From: Gamarada debralockiae
Taxonomy: Eukaryota > Ascomycota > Leotiomycetes > Helotiales > Hyphodiscaceae
Direction: 5' to 3'
NCBI GenBank assembly: GCA_002803225.1
Contig: NXFV01001677.1
Location: 1-14,623 of the forward strand
Length of the DNA: 14,623 bases
The notes under the pieces are model-generated. The model was not told where the DNA came from. It saw nothing but the letters and a program-made list of their open reading frames with translations, and made no database searches. A program made the position numbers and the translations under genes. Numbering within the stretch: position 1 is the stretch's first letter; the number at the start of each line of letters is the position of its first letter. This document shows, piece after piece, positions 1 to 8,497 of this stretch.

Positions 1-581
1 TGATGAGGTGATGCATAACGTGAGAAACAACTTGCTTAAAAAGGATAAGGTGGAGATGAGACGTTTGTTGCGGTTATGGATTACCTGGTGGTGGATTAGA
101 TGAGCGTGCCATGAAATGGATGCTACTTTCCTTTGCTTTCTCCATTTTCTGCTCGCCTTGAACTGTGACCCAGTGAGATGAAGACATGGTGCCCTTGAAG
201 CCCCACCATAATCATGCAAGCACCTGGGCATGCTGCTCCTTCAAATTAGAGGTGGTTCGGAGGTAGAACACTCTCCTCTGCCATTAAAGGGTATCACGTG
301 ATTGCGACGACGCCATTCCTAGCTCACCCCATCCTCCTGAGTAAGCCAGCATTGAATCTTCATTGGTGTCTCTGTATCCCTTTACTTCAGTATATTTTCT
401 GCCACAAAGCATATATCAATTTCGATGGGGGTTGTTAAGCAGTAGCAAAGGATAGCAGACAAAGGTCAAGCAACAGTCACGAATCACTCTTTGGTAATTC
501 AAGCAAGCCGCTGGTTGGCATTTGCAACTCTTGTCTCAATCATTATAACCCTAAACGCCTTCGCTACCCAATGCTTTATAC
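1..581. other. Left flank with no supported gene
   Basis: I see no convincing gene here. A frame on the + strand is open from the window edge to a TGA at 101-103 (33 codons, ending in a Trp- and Arg-rich stretch). It could be the tail of a gene to the left, but a frame this short is often open by chance and I do not recognise it. The rest, up to the dsc1 stop codon at 582-584, should hold the dsc1 3' untranslated region and terminator. An isolated CACGTG hexamer lies near 295 with no evident target gene. Confidence 0.4.
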
Positions 582-3200
582 CTATAACGGAGGTAGATTC
601 TCCCTACAAATAGGACACTGCAACCTAAACTTCATCCAGCCCTCCAAACATGCGCTATGGAAAACATGCCTACAAGGCGTAACCATGTACTGTCTCCTAG
701 CCAACATGCCCACCACCCCGCCCGCCGATCCCGCACTAGACACGTCCTCGCCAGCAGGCACAACAGGCACTTCAAGAATCTGCATGCAAATCGCACAATC
801 CACGCTCCTTACTCCCCCATCATTCTTCTTCCTGTTACCAAGATCCTCGCTTGTGCGAGCACGCTCGAGAGTGGGCGACGCGGGAATCTGCACAAGGCCA
901 ATGGGCAAACCGCCGCCTTCGACATCGTCTTCTCGTAAAATAGGATGATAATCCCATCCTTCTTCCGTCCAACCTTTCGGGATACCCCATCTTGGCCCAA
1001 GGACCTCCTGTGCTACTAATATCCAAATCTGAATCCATACCCAACCCACCAGCACACAAAATGACTTCCAGTCACTCTCCGCGAAAAGAACATTATCCTT
1101 CCTCAAATAAAAGTAGGCAAAGGGCAGTAAGCGCAAGACTGACTGTCCAACGATGAACTTCCATAAGAGCGCTTTCCGGCAATTGCGGATTACGTTGCGT
1201 CTGATTTGGGGTAACCAGAATGAGAGATAGAGCATGGACATTAGGTGGATGTAGGCGGTACGGATAGGGATGGGCCAGGAGATGGCTGAGAGTGAGACGA
1301 AGAGGATGACTGTCAAGGCGAGGACGAATTGGATGTAGATTGCTCCGAAGCTGGTTTCTCTTCGACGGAGTTGGGGGTTTGGGGCTGCTGCTCTTGTTGG
1401 TTGTGGATTTGTTGTTGGGAGGAGAGGGACTGCTGTGGCTCCGTTGGTCACTTCGGCGATTTCGGCGTCGACGTCTTGATCTGACGGTATTATAATAGGT
1501 GGATTGTTTGGTGCAGTTGTAGTAGTTGGTAGGACATCGGCCCCAGCTGCTGTGATTATAGGATGTGTGGCAGTATTGCTGGCCGCGCCTGGAGCAGGGC
1601 TCGATCTTGCTGGAGTAGTTGCTGTACGAGCCGCCTGTTCAGCCCTTAGCCGCTCTCTTCGCTCAGGCTCCTGAACGTTATAGATTGCTCCAATAAAGCG
1701 AACCCCGAGCGCTACTGACATCAATCCCGCGAAGGATGCCAAAAGTGCAGATGGAAAGATGTTAGGTGCAGTAGCGCTCAGAAGTGACAAGCTCGAGAAC
1801 AGAAGTGCGTCGGCCATCAACATCATGGCGATGGTATATAGACTGACTCGGCCAACAGTAGATGGCGTAGATGCCTCCTTAGACTGTATCTTCAAGAGCA
1901 ATATCTGCCCAAGAATGCATGCGGCAAGAACAAGTAGCCATTTCTGAACATCATGTATGAAGACCTCATGTTTCATACCAAGAAGGTGCTCTCCATCTAC
2001 CGGTGAGAATGAAGGCGGCCCTTTGGATTCAAGCATGAATCCACAGTCCGGAGAGAAGATAACTGTAGACATCTGTAGACTTGGCACCTCTGGGAGAGGT
2101 GCTCCATTTGGAAAGCGGAGCTCTCGCTCGATTTGATACACAATGCTTGCTGGGTCGAGATATTCGCCGTTCAATCCCAAGTTCACCTGAACTGGATGTA
2201 CCTGAACGTACACCACGAATTCGCAGTGCGGGACTGGCATCGTAGCATCACCCTGTGCATTCGGGCTTGAAGTCCAGGGGTTACTAGGATCAATCCATAT
2301 GGAGTTCTCCATCCCCTTGACAGTATTTTCCAACGTTTTGTTCAGCAGCTTCCGACTCGTGGTATAATAGTCTTTACTCAAAGTCAAGTGTGGGAGACCG
2401 AAAATCCCAGCAAACTTGTCGCTCGTGGTCGTCATAAGCATCACACCCTGCCTTGGCCAATGAACTCCATGAACCCTCATCTCCCACCCATCGCCACTGC
2501 TCGTCTCGTCCTGGATCGTCATTGTAGCAGCAACCTCCCGAGCTAGACCTCCTGACCATGAAGCCATCTCGGGCTGTTCAAGGGGTTCTTCAACGTCCTC
2601 GATTTCTTCCACTTCCTTCTCCTCAACCCGCATCATAAGCCTCCCCTCATTCCCTGTGATATTCCGGATCCAGTATTCTTCATCGCGGAACGCCCAGTCA
2701 ACCCCTGGCGCAATCTCACTCAGATTCAAATGTCTGGGCAGCGGCTCCCCCTTCAAATCCCCAGTATACCTCACCCAGCGTCCGGTCACAATGCCCGTAA
2801 CGTTCTCATAGACTTCCCCCTCCAACCCACTATATTTGTCTTTCCCAATGCGCCACTTCCCCTTCGCCTCTTCACTAAATGCTTCACTCCTCTTCTTGAA
2901 AGAATCTAATCGATTCCACGCATATCCATCCTCCTCTCTAAACCCCGTAAGGTTCAAATATCTCGCTGCCTCGCCCCGCGGTTTATCCTCTGTATCCGGC
3001 GAGAAATCCTGCCATTTCGTGGTATTGAGAATATTGAGGGAATTTCGTGATCGCGCAATTCTTTCCGCGGCATAGTCGCGTGGTGAGCCGGGGAAACCTG
3101 CGGGTGGTCCTTGATCGGGGGAGGTGTAGAGGAAGAAGAGCAGGATGATGATTAGGAAGACCCTGGCATATTCTTGTGGTGGGGGAGCTTGCGCAGGCAT
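582..3200 (-). CDS. dsc1: Dsc E3 ubiquitin ligase subunit 1 (Tul1/Dsc1 family, RING-H2)
   Basis: This is a single open frame of 872 residues with no intron needed. It has an N-terminal hydrophobic segment (about 13-27) and then a long luminal region (28-419) with N-glycosylation sequons near 83, 133, 159 and 180. About seven membrane segments follow (roughly 420-437, 452-476, 482-507, 619-644, 647-666, 678-699, 713-734), with a Pro/Ala/Thr-rich loop at 520-610. The C-terminus is a RING-H2 finger with ligands C802, C805, C843, H845, H848, C851, C862 and C865. This order and the extreme C-terminal RING match yeast Tul1 and fission yeast Dsc1. The family is the catalytic subunit of the Golgi/endosomal Dsc complex, which ubiquitinates membrane proteins and in several fungi is needed for SREBP cleavage in low oxygen. 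The linker between the first Cys pair and C843 is long (37 residues, Gly/Ala/Ser-rich). The gene shares a 288-nt intergenic region with the divergent HSBP1-like gene. Confidence 0.93.
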   Translation of the reverse strand: MPAQAPPPQEYARVFLIIILLFFLYTSPDQGPPAGFPGSPRDYAAERIARSRNSLNILNTTKWQDFSPDTEDKPRGEAARYLNLTGFREEDGYAWNRLDSFKKRSEAFSEEAKGKWRIGKDKYSGLEGEVYENVTGIVTGRWVRYTGDLKGEPLPRHLNLSEIAPGVDWAFRDEEYWIRNITGNEGRLMMRVEEKEVEEIEDVEEPLEQPEMASWSGGLAREVAATMTIQDETSSGDGWEMRVHGVHWPRQGVMLMTTTSDKFAGIFGLPHLTLSKDYYTTSRKLLNKTLENTVKGMENSIWIDPSNPWTSSPNAQGDATMPVPHCEFVVYVQVHPVQVNLGLNGEYLDPASIVYQIERELRFPNGAPLPEVPSLQMSTVIFSPDCGFMLESKGPPSFSPVDGEHLLGMKHEVFIHDVQKWLLVLAACILGQILLLKIQSKEASTPSTVGRVSLYTIAMMLMADALLFSSLSLLSATAPNIFPSALLASFAGLMSVALGVRFIGAIYNVQEPERRERLRAEQAARTATTPARSSPAPGAASNTATHPIITAAGADVLPTTTTAPNNPPIIIPSDQDVDAEIAEVTNGATAVPLLPTTNPQPTRAAAPNPQLRRRETSFGAIYIQFVLALTVILFVSLSAISWPIPIRTAYIHLMSMLYLSFWLPQIRRNVIRNCRKALLWKFIVGQSVLRLLPFAYFYLRKDNVLFAESDWKSFCVLVGWVWIQIWILVAQEVLGPRWGIPKGWTEEGWDYHPILREDDVEGGGLPIGLVQIPASPTLERARTSEDLGNRKKNDGGVRSVDCAICMQILEVPVVPAGEDVSSAGSAGGVVGMLARRQYMVTPCRHVFHSACLEGWMKFRLQCPICRENLPPL

Positions 3201-3488
3201 TTTGATTGCGTGCGCGATCGAGCCTTCATCTTCTTATGTATATGGAGCTTGATACATTGATTCTGGGTGAATGGTGAGAAGTGTGAATGTTGATGGCGTG
3301 GAGAAGGTGGAGAGCTCCACTCGCGTGACGTTGCTTGTTCTGGTCGACAAGGCTCCAGATCCAGCCAGTCAGCCGTGCATAGATGCTTCAAATTTCTTGA
3401 GCATTCAAACCTTGCCCATCTTCAATCCGTGCGACAATTTGTCTATACATCTTGATTCAGCGATAATACTAGGCAGAGACCTGCAATC
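3201..3488. promoter_or_regulatory. Shared divergent promoter region, dsc1 / HSBP1-like gene
   Basis: 288 nt separate the start codons of dsc1 (reading left) and the HSBP1-like gene (reading right), so both promoters and both 5' untranslated regions must fit here. I see no clear TATA box and no perfect heat-shock element (paired TTC/GAA units). That the two genes are co-regulated is only an inference from the arrangement. Confidence 0.45.
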
Positions 3489-3857
3489 ATGGCATCGAAT
3501 GAAGCATCAAGTTCTCCGAATAACAATCGTCTCTCGACGGCATCCGTCTGTTCTCCCCCTATTCCAAATCTTCCCATCCGCTAACAACTGTATGCAGACC
3601 ACAACGGACGCGTCTGCTCCTGCCGAACTCTCTGCAGTTGTTGATGAGCTTTTGAATTCCCTATCGAACAAGTTTGCTGGTGTATCCAGTGAGATATTCG
3701 CGAAGAGTACGTCTCCCTTCTAGCATATCGAGGAAGGGCCAGCAGGCTGATATTGGATATAGTGGATGAGATGTCAAGACGGTTGGATAACCTTGAGGCT
3801 ACGTTGCAGAGCGGTACAGAGGGCCGGGATGGCAAGAGCAGTCCTACGAAGATGTGA
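3489..3857 (+). CDS. Heat shock factor-binding protein 1 (HSBP1)-like small coiled-coil protein
   Basis: This is a three-exon model: 3489-3545, 3598-3706 and 3763-3857 (261 nt, 86 residues). Intron 1 (52 nt) has donor GTCTGT, a CTAAC branch point and a TGCAG acceptor. Intron 2 (56 nt) has donor GTACGT, a CTGAT branch point and a TATAG acceptor. The phases agree across both joins. Residues about 25-73 form one amphipathic heptad helix: a segment of the type VVDELLNSLSNKF, then MDEMSRRLDNLE built across intron 2. That matches the HSBP1 family, where a short acidic helix carries the DMSxRIDDLE-type motif. The usual length is about 75-90 residues. HSBP1 forms coiled-coil oligomers, binds the trimerisation region of heat shock factor and damps its activity; it has also been linked to WASH complex assembly. 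The first exon encodes a Ser/Asn-rich tail and is the least certain part. An unspliced start at 3499 is possible but would replace that tail with unrelated sequence. Confidence 0.8.
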
Positions 3858-4149
3858 TTCAAGAGCATTGGGGAGGAATGAAGAAGGAAGCGGTTGAAGG
3901 ATCGATTTATACACATGCGACGAGATGAGCATTGAAGCACGAGAGTAGAATGGTAGAGGGAGTCATATATGGGAATGGTGGGATTAGAGGCGTTGCACGG
4001 AGTTAGTATAGCTTTGAAGACAACACCAAGGTCAAAAATGGTTATTTCAGGAACAAATACATCCAATGCCCAGAAACGCCGGGTCCAGATTCAATTTTGT
4101 CCCTTATCATCAGTAAAGTACAGTCCAGCAAGGATAACCGCTTTTGTAT
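3858..4149. other. Convergent intergenic region (3' ends)
   Basis: 292 nt lie between the stop codon of the HSBP1-like gene and the stop codon of the disulfide isomerase, which converge. I see no open frame of interest. It should contain both polyadenylation regions, possibly overlapping. No sharp terminator signal is recognisable. Confidence 0.4.
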
Positions 4150-5330
4150 CTACAGCTCAGACTTGCCAGTAGCCTCTTGTACGAATCGCTTCAAGATGTT
4201 CGTCTTGCTGGTAAATTCGTCAAGCTTCTCGGGTGCCAAGCCTCCCTTCTTGAGGATGTTGTCCAGTCTTGCCAACTCCTTCGCAGCATAGTTGTCGCTC
4301 TTGCTAAGCTTGTCGAAGACCTTAACGTAGTACTCAGCGTACTTGTACTCAGCGCTGGGCTTGAGATCGGCAGCAGCCTTTGTAGCTTCAGCAGCGACCT
4401 CAGCGATGCTGGAGCCACCAGTGAACTTCTCAACGAGGGTATCCAAAACCGCAATTGTGCCAGCAGTAGCGTCGAGACCGCCGCCAGGGGTACGGTGTGT
4501 GCCAGCCTTGCCATTAATGAATGATACGAGATCGGCCTCCGTGCGTCCACCGCTGTATGCTTCGGGTTCGGTGCTGCCCTTGGGGAAGAACTTGATGGTT
4601 GGGTAGGAGGTGACGCCTTGGTCCTTGGCGGTGGCCTTGGAGTTTTCGGCTTCGGCATCGACCTTGGCGATGAGAACGTTGGGTTCGTTGGTGAAGTCGT
4701 GGGCAACAGTCTCCCAGACTGGAGCAAGGGATTTGCAGTCTGCAGTATGTTAGAAAATCTTATTGACGGAGGGTAGTATAACCTACGGCCACACCATGGC
4801 GCAGTGAAAGCGACAAGAACATCCTTATCACCACCAATCTGCTCCTTGAACGACTTATCGGTGAGCATCTCAACCTGACTAGGCGCAACGGCCTTCTTCT
4901 TAGGCTTGATACCAGTCTTCTTTGTCAAGAACTCCGTCAAACTGTCAATATCTCTGCCGCCATTGTAATCCTCTGGGGTCTCGCTCTTGCCATCAAAGTA
5001 TTTAATCGTAGGGAAACCCTGAACACCAAATCGCTTTCCCAAGCTCTTCTCAGCATCCGCATCGACCTTGGCGATTGTGAGCTTGTCCTTTGCAAACGAG
5101 AAGTCCTGAGCCAGCTTCTCGTAGACAGGGGCAAGGTTCTTGCAGTGGCCGCACCATGGTGCGAAGAATTCGACGAGAGCAGGCTTGCCGCCGAGAGCGA
5201 ACTTGTCGAAGTTTGAGGGAATCAGGTCAATGACTTCTGATTTATCGTAGGTTGGTGGGGGTACAGAGGGTCCTTTGGCAAAGGATAAGGTGGCCAGTCC
5301 AGCGAGGACAAGGCTCTTGATGAGGACCAT
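4150..5330 (-). CDS. erp38: Protein disulfide isomerase, ERp38/TigA type
   Basis: Exon 1 is 5330-4787 and exon 2 is 4739-4150, joined over a 47-nt intron (donor GTAGGT, CTAAC branch point, TGCAG acceptor), giving 377 residues. Residues 1-18 form a typical signal peptide, which fixes the start at 5330. An in-frame ATG at 5465 would bury the signal under 45 extra residues. Two thioredoxin domains follow, each with the WCGHC redox site (Cys60/Cys63 and Cys180/Cys183) and a cis-Pro loop (GFPTIKY in the first, SYPTIKF in the second). A helical domain of the ERp29 C-terminal type occupies about 277-370. That architecture (a, a', ERp29c) is the fungal ERp38/TigA and plant PDI-D pattern. The enzyme forms and rearranges disulfides in secretory proteins in the ER lumen. 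The intron splits the His codon of the second CGHC site. The protein ends in KSEL rather than HDEL or KDEL. Confidence 0.95.
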
Positions 5331-6177
5331 TTTGTGTGGTTGATTTCGTACTTTAGAAGCGTGGTTTGTGAATGGATTTGAGAAGGCGGTATGTTGAGAA
5401 AATTGTTTTTGAAGACGAGAAGTTGGATTTCTAATAATCCCTTCTGGACAGTTTTCAGATATCAATCAGCTCTCCCAATCTCGTGGCGAGTGAGATCGAG
5501 CTTAACCCAGCCACACGCTAGTCATAAAGCAGATAAGTGCGATCACAAATCAACTTCCGATTTGTGTTGAACTCCAAACCCCCTTAAACTCAAACCATCA
5601 CGTCGAGGCCGTCTTTAATCCAGGCAACTCTAAAATATAAATACTCTTCAGCCGTCGAGTACAATTTTTTCTGCAAGACTATGTCTGTTATGGATCGACT
5701 TTGGATCGGTAAAGAGTCAAGAGTTAAGAAGAATCTGGGGCGGTTGAACGGAAATCCATATTTTGAGACTCATGTCACCTAGAGTAATACACATCTGAGG
5801 TCCGGAGTTGTAAATATCTAGATATCGCAAGGTGCTTGGTACAGTGCCACTTTCCTTTTATCTACACCGAGCTCGTCCAGCCCGCAAACACATCATAATA
5901 TGACTACAACTCCTCTACTTGTACTGGAAAAGGCTAAATAAATGAGATATCCTCTCAATAAATATTTGGTTGAATAATTCGGACTTTCTCAGCTGTCGCG
6001 AAAGCATTAACTTCTGAAGTGCTGTGGGTGGTTGAAGGCGAGGGGATTTTTGGGAGCCGGACGGGTTAATAAGCGGGCTGTGCTTTGGGGATAAGGTGCG
6101 ATGCATCAGAGAGATTGCATGTAGAAATACTTGAATTAGGGAGCTTCTAGTGTGTACTGTGATTTATAATTCAAGCC
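5331..6177. other. Intergenic region: erp38 promoter and F-box/ankyrin gene 3' flank
   Basis: The right-hand part of the erp38 5' region holds an ACGT-core motif at 5598-5604 (GACGTGA read on the - strand) and an AT-rich TATA-like stretch near 5634-5645. A 33-codon frame at 5681-5782 (+) starts about 40 nt downstream of that stretch; it is unrecognised and may be chance. A 63-codon frame at 5915-6106 (-) has no recognisable domain. Nothing else gene-like is visible. Confidence 0.35.
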
Positions 6178-7437
6178 TCATAACTTTCTGCAAATATATG
6201 GAGTCACCCCCCCGGCATCTACGTCCTTTGCGTAGCGGTACCGGTTAGTGTCAGGCTCCTTGACATACAATCCAGCTTCGAGCAGTACTTGCACTGCTCT
6301 CTTATATCCTCTTCGTTCTGCTGTATGAATAGAATCTTGTCGTGAATTGATTTTCCCGGGAAAAGCTCCATGATCCAAGAGTATCTTCATGACCTCCGCG
6401 TAACCGCGCCTGGCGGCAGCGTGTATGGGGAGTAGATAGCTATTTGCTCTCTCCCAGGAGTTTGGCTCTGCTCCGATTTGTAGCGCATACCGAACCACTT
6501 TTTCTTGGCCATTCTGGGCTGCCTTCAGTAGAATGCAGTTCAGTAGTCCTAGCGATGGAACCATGTTGACGTGTCGCATGAGCAGCTGAACAATTGTCAA
6601 GTGACCTGCAGAAGCTGCTCTGAGGATTGTATCATCGTAGTTTTCTCCCGAGACATTGCAATCATACCCAGGACTGAGAAACAAGCGGACCAGATCCTCT
6701 CGGCCAGTGGAGGCCGCCTCTGACAGAGCTGTTAAGCCATAACCTGTGCCCAGTCCAGCTTGGTTGATGTCCACACCATGGTCTAACATGAATCCTACCA
6801 AGTCGAAATGACCTTGAGAGACGGCGCATCGTAATGGATTGCCGAAGTAGACATTTTCAGATGAGTCAATTTCACCTTGTTTGCTCAACTGGACAAAGAA
6901 ATCCCAATCACCTAAATATGCGGCGGCAGCAACGATATGATTGGTGGTGCTTAAGTGCTTTGAGTAGGCCGGAAGATTTTCTTTTTCTGATCCAGATTTT
7001 ACATGATGAAGAATTGATCTGGTGTCCATATTCTGAGCAGTTGCTTTGCAAAGTATTCGGATGCAATCTTCTATCCCAGATTTGTGGTCTAGAACTCTTG
7101 CAGCAAGACGAATTGTCGCTGGAAGATTATTAGCGCCGTAGTCGTAGGCCCAAGTTTTCCTGAACAGATGCTGCTCGACGACCCATGAGTGGCTAGGGAT
7201 AAAGTCTCTCCACCGATGCTCGACTTCGAGTAGCCTGGCATTGCAAATGGCGACAGGAATCTCTGCGTCGAGCTTTTCTGTTTCAATTAGCACGATCCTA
7301 TTTCAACGATAAAGGAAGGGTAGTAAGCACATACTGCAGACAAGTCGCAATTTGACTGCTGCGGTCAAGCCCACTGTAAATACCACTTGCTCCAAGAGAT
7401 CCCTGAGTATCTCAATGGGAAGATCGAAGAAAAGCAT
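6178..7437 (-). CDS. F-box-like / ankyrin-repeat protein
   Basis: Exon 1 is 7437-7335 and exon 2 is 7277-6178, giving 400 residues. The 57-nt intron has donor GTATGT, branch point TGCTAAT and acceptor ACAG. A TAG acceptor 20 nt earlier would make a 37-nt intron and an immediate stop, so it is excluded. The N-terminus (residues 3-40: LPIEILRDLLEQVV, then LRLVCKK across the join) looks like an F-box: the LP start and the RLVC near its end are typical. A linker (40-140) follows, then about six ankyrin-type repeats (roughly 146-176, 179-209, 215-246, 248-277, 281-311, 316-346, 348-377). The clearest are the units with HAAARRGYAEVMKILLDHGA and AVSQGHFDLVGFMLDHGVD. F-box proteins recruit Skp1/cullin ligases and ankyrin repeats bind partners, so this may be a substrate receptor, but the target is unknown. 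An upstream exon at 7621-7530 could extend the N-terminus. Confidence 0.82.
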
Positions 7438-7525
7438 GGCTCCGGCAGTGCTGCTAGAGGCAGAATTTGAGAATTTGAGGTTGCTGGGTATGTGAATACT
7501 GGCGATGACAGAGCTGGAAGTGACG

Positions 7526-7621
7526 CTACCAACTCGAAATTCCAGGAGCAAGCTTTATCTTGGTCTTTAACAGGGTGAATTCTTCTTCAAGCTGCGCCCA
7601 GGTGTCCTTTTTTGAGGCCAT
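7526..7621 (-). other. Upstream ORF or alternative first exon of the F-box/ankyrin gene
   Basis: A 31-codon frame starts at the ATG at 7621 and ends at TAG 7528-7526. It begins MASKKDTWAQLEEEF and looks protein-like. Its end overlaps a possible donor (GTAGCG, first base 7529). If spliced to the acceptor pair at 7451 and 7454 (a TAGCAG tandem), the frame runs straight into the F-box start. The donor is weak and I find no good branch point. It may therefore be a translated upstream ORF or chance rather than an exon. Confidence 0.3.
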
Positions 7622-8188
7622 GGCGTATGACTCTACTACGCGCCCGCTAAAGAAATCTCAACCACTCATTGCTGGGAGTTAACCGCTAACCTAAGGCAAG
7701 GATTGTACAGCACTCCGTCATGTTCCTGGTTCAGATCAACTTAAACAAAGCTGAATCTTCTATTTGGATCTAGGTCAAGAAACGGAGACAAACCTCTACC
7801 AGCCCTATGCAGATGCAAAGCCTCCGACACCGCCACTCGGAGTAGCTTCGTTTCATTCAAGTCTTGTCACACCTCTCGAACCCAACAAACAAGCCATTAA
7901 TGTTCTATTATCTGCTATACCGACCTTAAACAGATACTAATTCAAAAGAAGTTAAGGTCAAGGGCAAAATGCTATGATTTAGAACTAGATTTAGAGTCAA
8001 ACACAAACATGGACAAGATAAGAATTATTCCTTTCTCTTATTAACTCTCCTCTTCTACCTCTTCTAACGTTCTATTAGGCGTTCAACTCTCTGGTCTACT
8101 TGCTGTAGAACCGCAACATTGCCCAATATATCGAAAACCATCTTACCACTTATAACAAAGTTGTAGCAGTAGTTCAAAAAATTCTACA
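7622..8188. other. Gene-free, TA-enriched intergenic stretch
   Basis: No open frame of note is seen on either strand. From about 7880 to 8060 the sequence is rich in TA, TTA and TAG triplets and breaks every frame often, as expected of old, mutated non-coding or repeat DNA. I could not match it to a transposon class. The left edge should include the F-box/ankyrin promoter. Confidence 0.35.
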
Positions 8189-8497
8189 GCTAAAGTCCTT
8201 ACAACTCCTGCCTCTACACCTGACAATGCCGACACGCCTGGAGAACAGGCTCGTACTCCTCTATCCTCTTAGCATATTACACAAGAAGAAGGCCCTGACC
8301 CTGACGACCGTGCTGATCAGCACGAGAACCTCTTCGTCGACCCTCACGATCATAGCTCACCAGCCGTTCGTGATCTTTTACTGGCTCACTGTACCCACTG
8401 CACTAAAGCACGAAAATTGGAAACATCACTAGACCTGATAACGAACTACCGTTCCTGCCGTTTCGAAACCCAGGCTTCCGCGCTCAAGGCCTTATTA
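8189..8497 (+). other. Protein-like open frame of unknown origin (possible gene or repeat relic)
   Basis: One frame reads through 102 codons with a single internal stop (TAG at 8270-8272) before the final TAG at 8498-8500. The second part (8273-8497) is rich in Asp, His and Glu, then contains a CTHCTKARK segment and a basic, Leu-rich tail. I recognise no family. The end overlaps the start of the SDR relic (frame at 8467 onward), so an insertion or rearrangement may have joined two unrelated sequences near 8460-8500. Chance cannot be excluded. Confidence 0.22.

Noticed and set aside
2..103. Open frame running in from the left edge
   Set aside because: 33 codons with no recognised motif; a chance opening of this size is common, so it is mentioned only as a possibility.
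571..1059. Overlapping frames on both strands near the left end
   Set aside because: They are shadows of the dsc1 coding sequence, whose RING finger is unmistakable.
4191..4739. Long tail of the - strand frame that starts at 5465
   Set aside because: It reads through the 47-nt intron and continues in the wrong frame; the true second exon carries CKSLAP, the cis-Pro loop and the ERp29-type domain.
5331..5465. Earlier start for the disulfide isomerase at 5465
   Set aside because: It would place 45 residues before a clear signal peptide; this part is 5' untranslated region.
5915..6106. 63-codon frame on the - strand
   Set aside because: No domain, no splice support and no neighbouring exon; consistent with chance.
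7298..7334. 37-nt intron with a TAG acceptor in the F-box/ankyrin gene
   Set aside because: It is too short for a usual fungal intron and leads at once to a stop; the CAG acceptor at 7278 has a proper branch point and keeps the frame.
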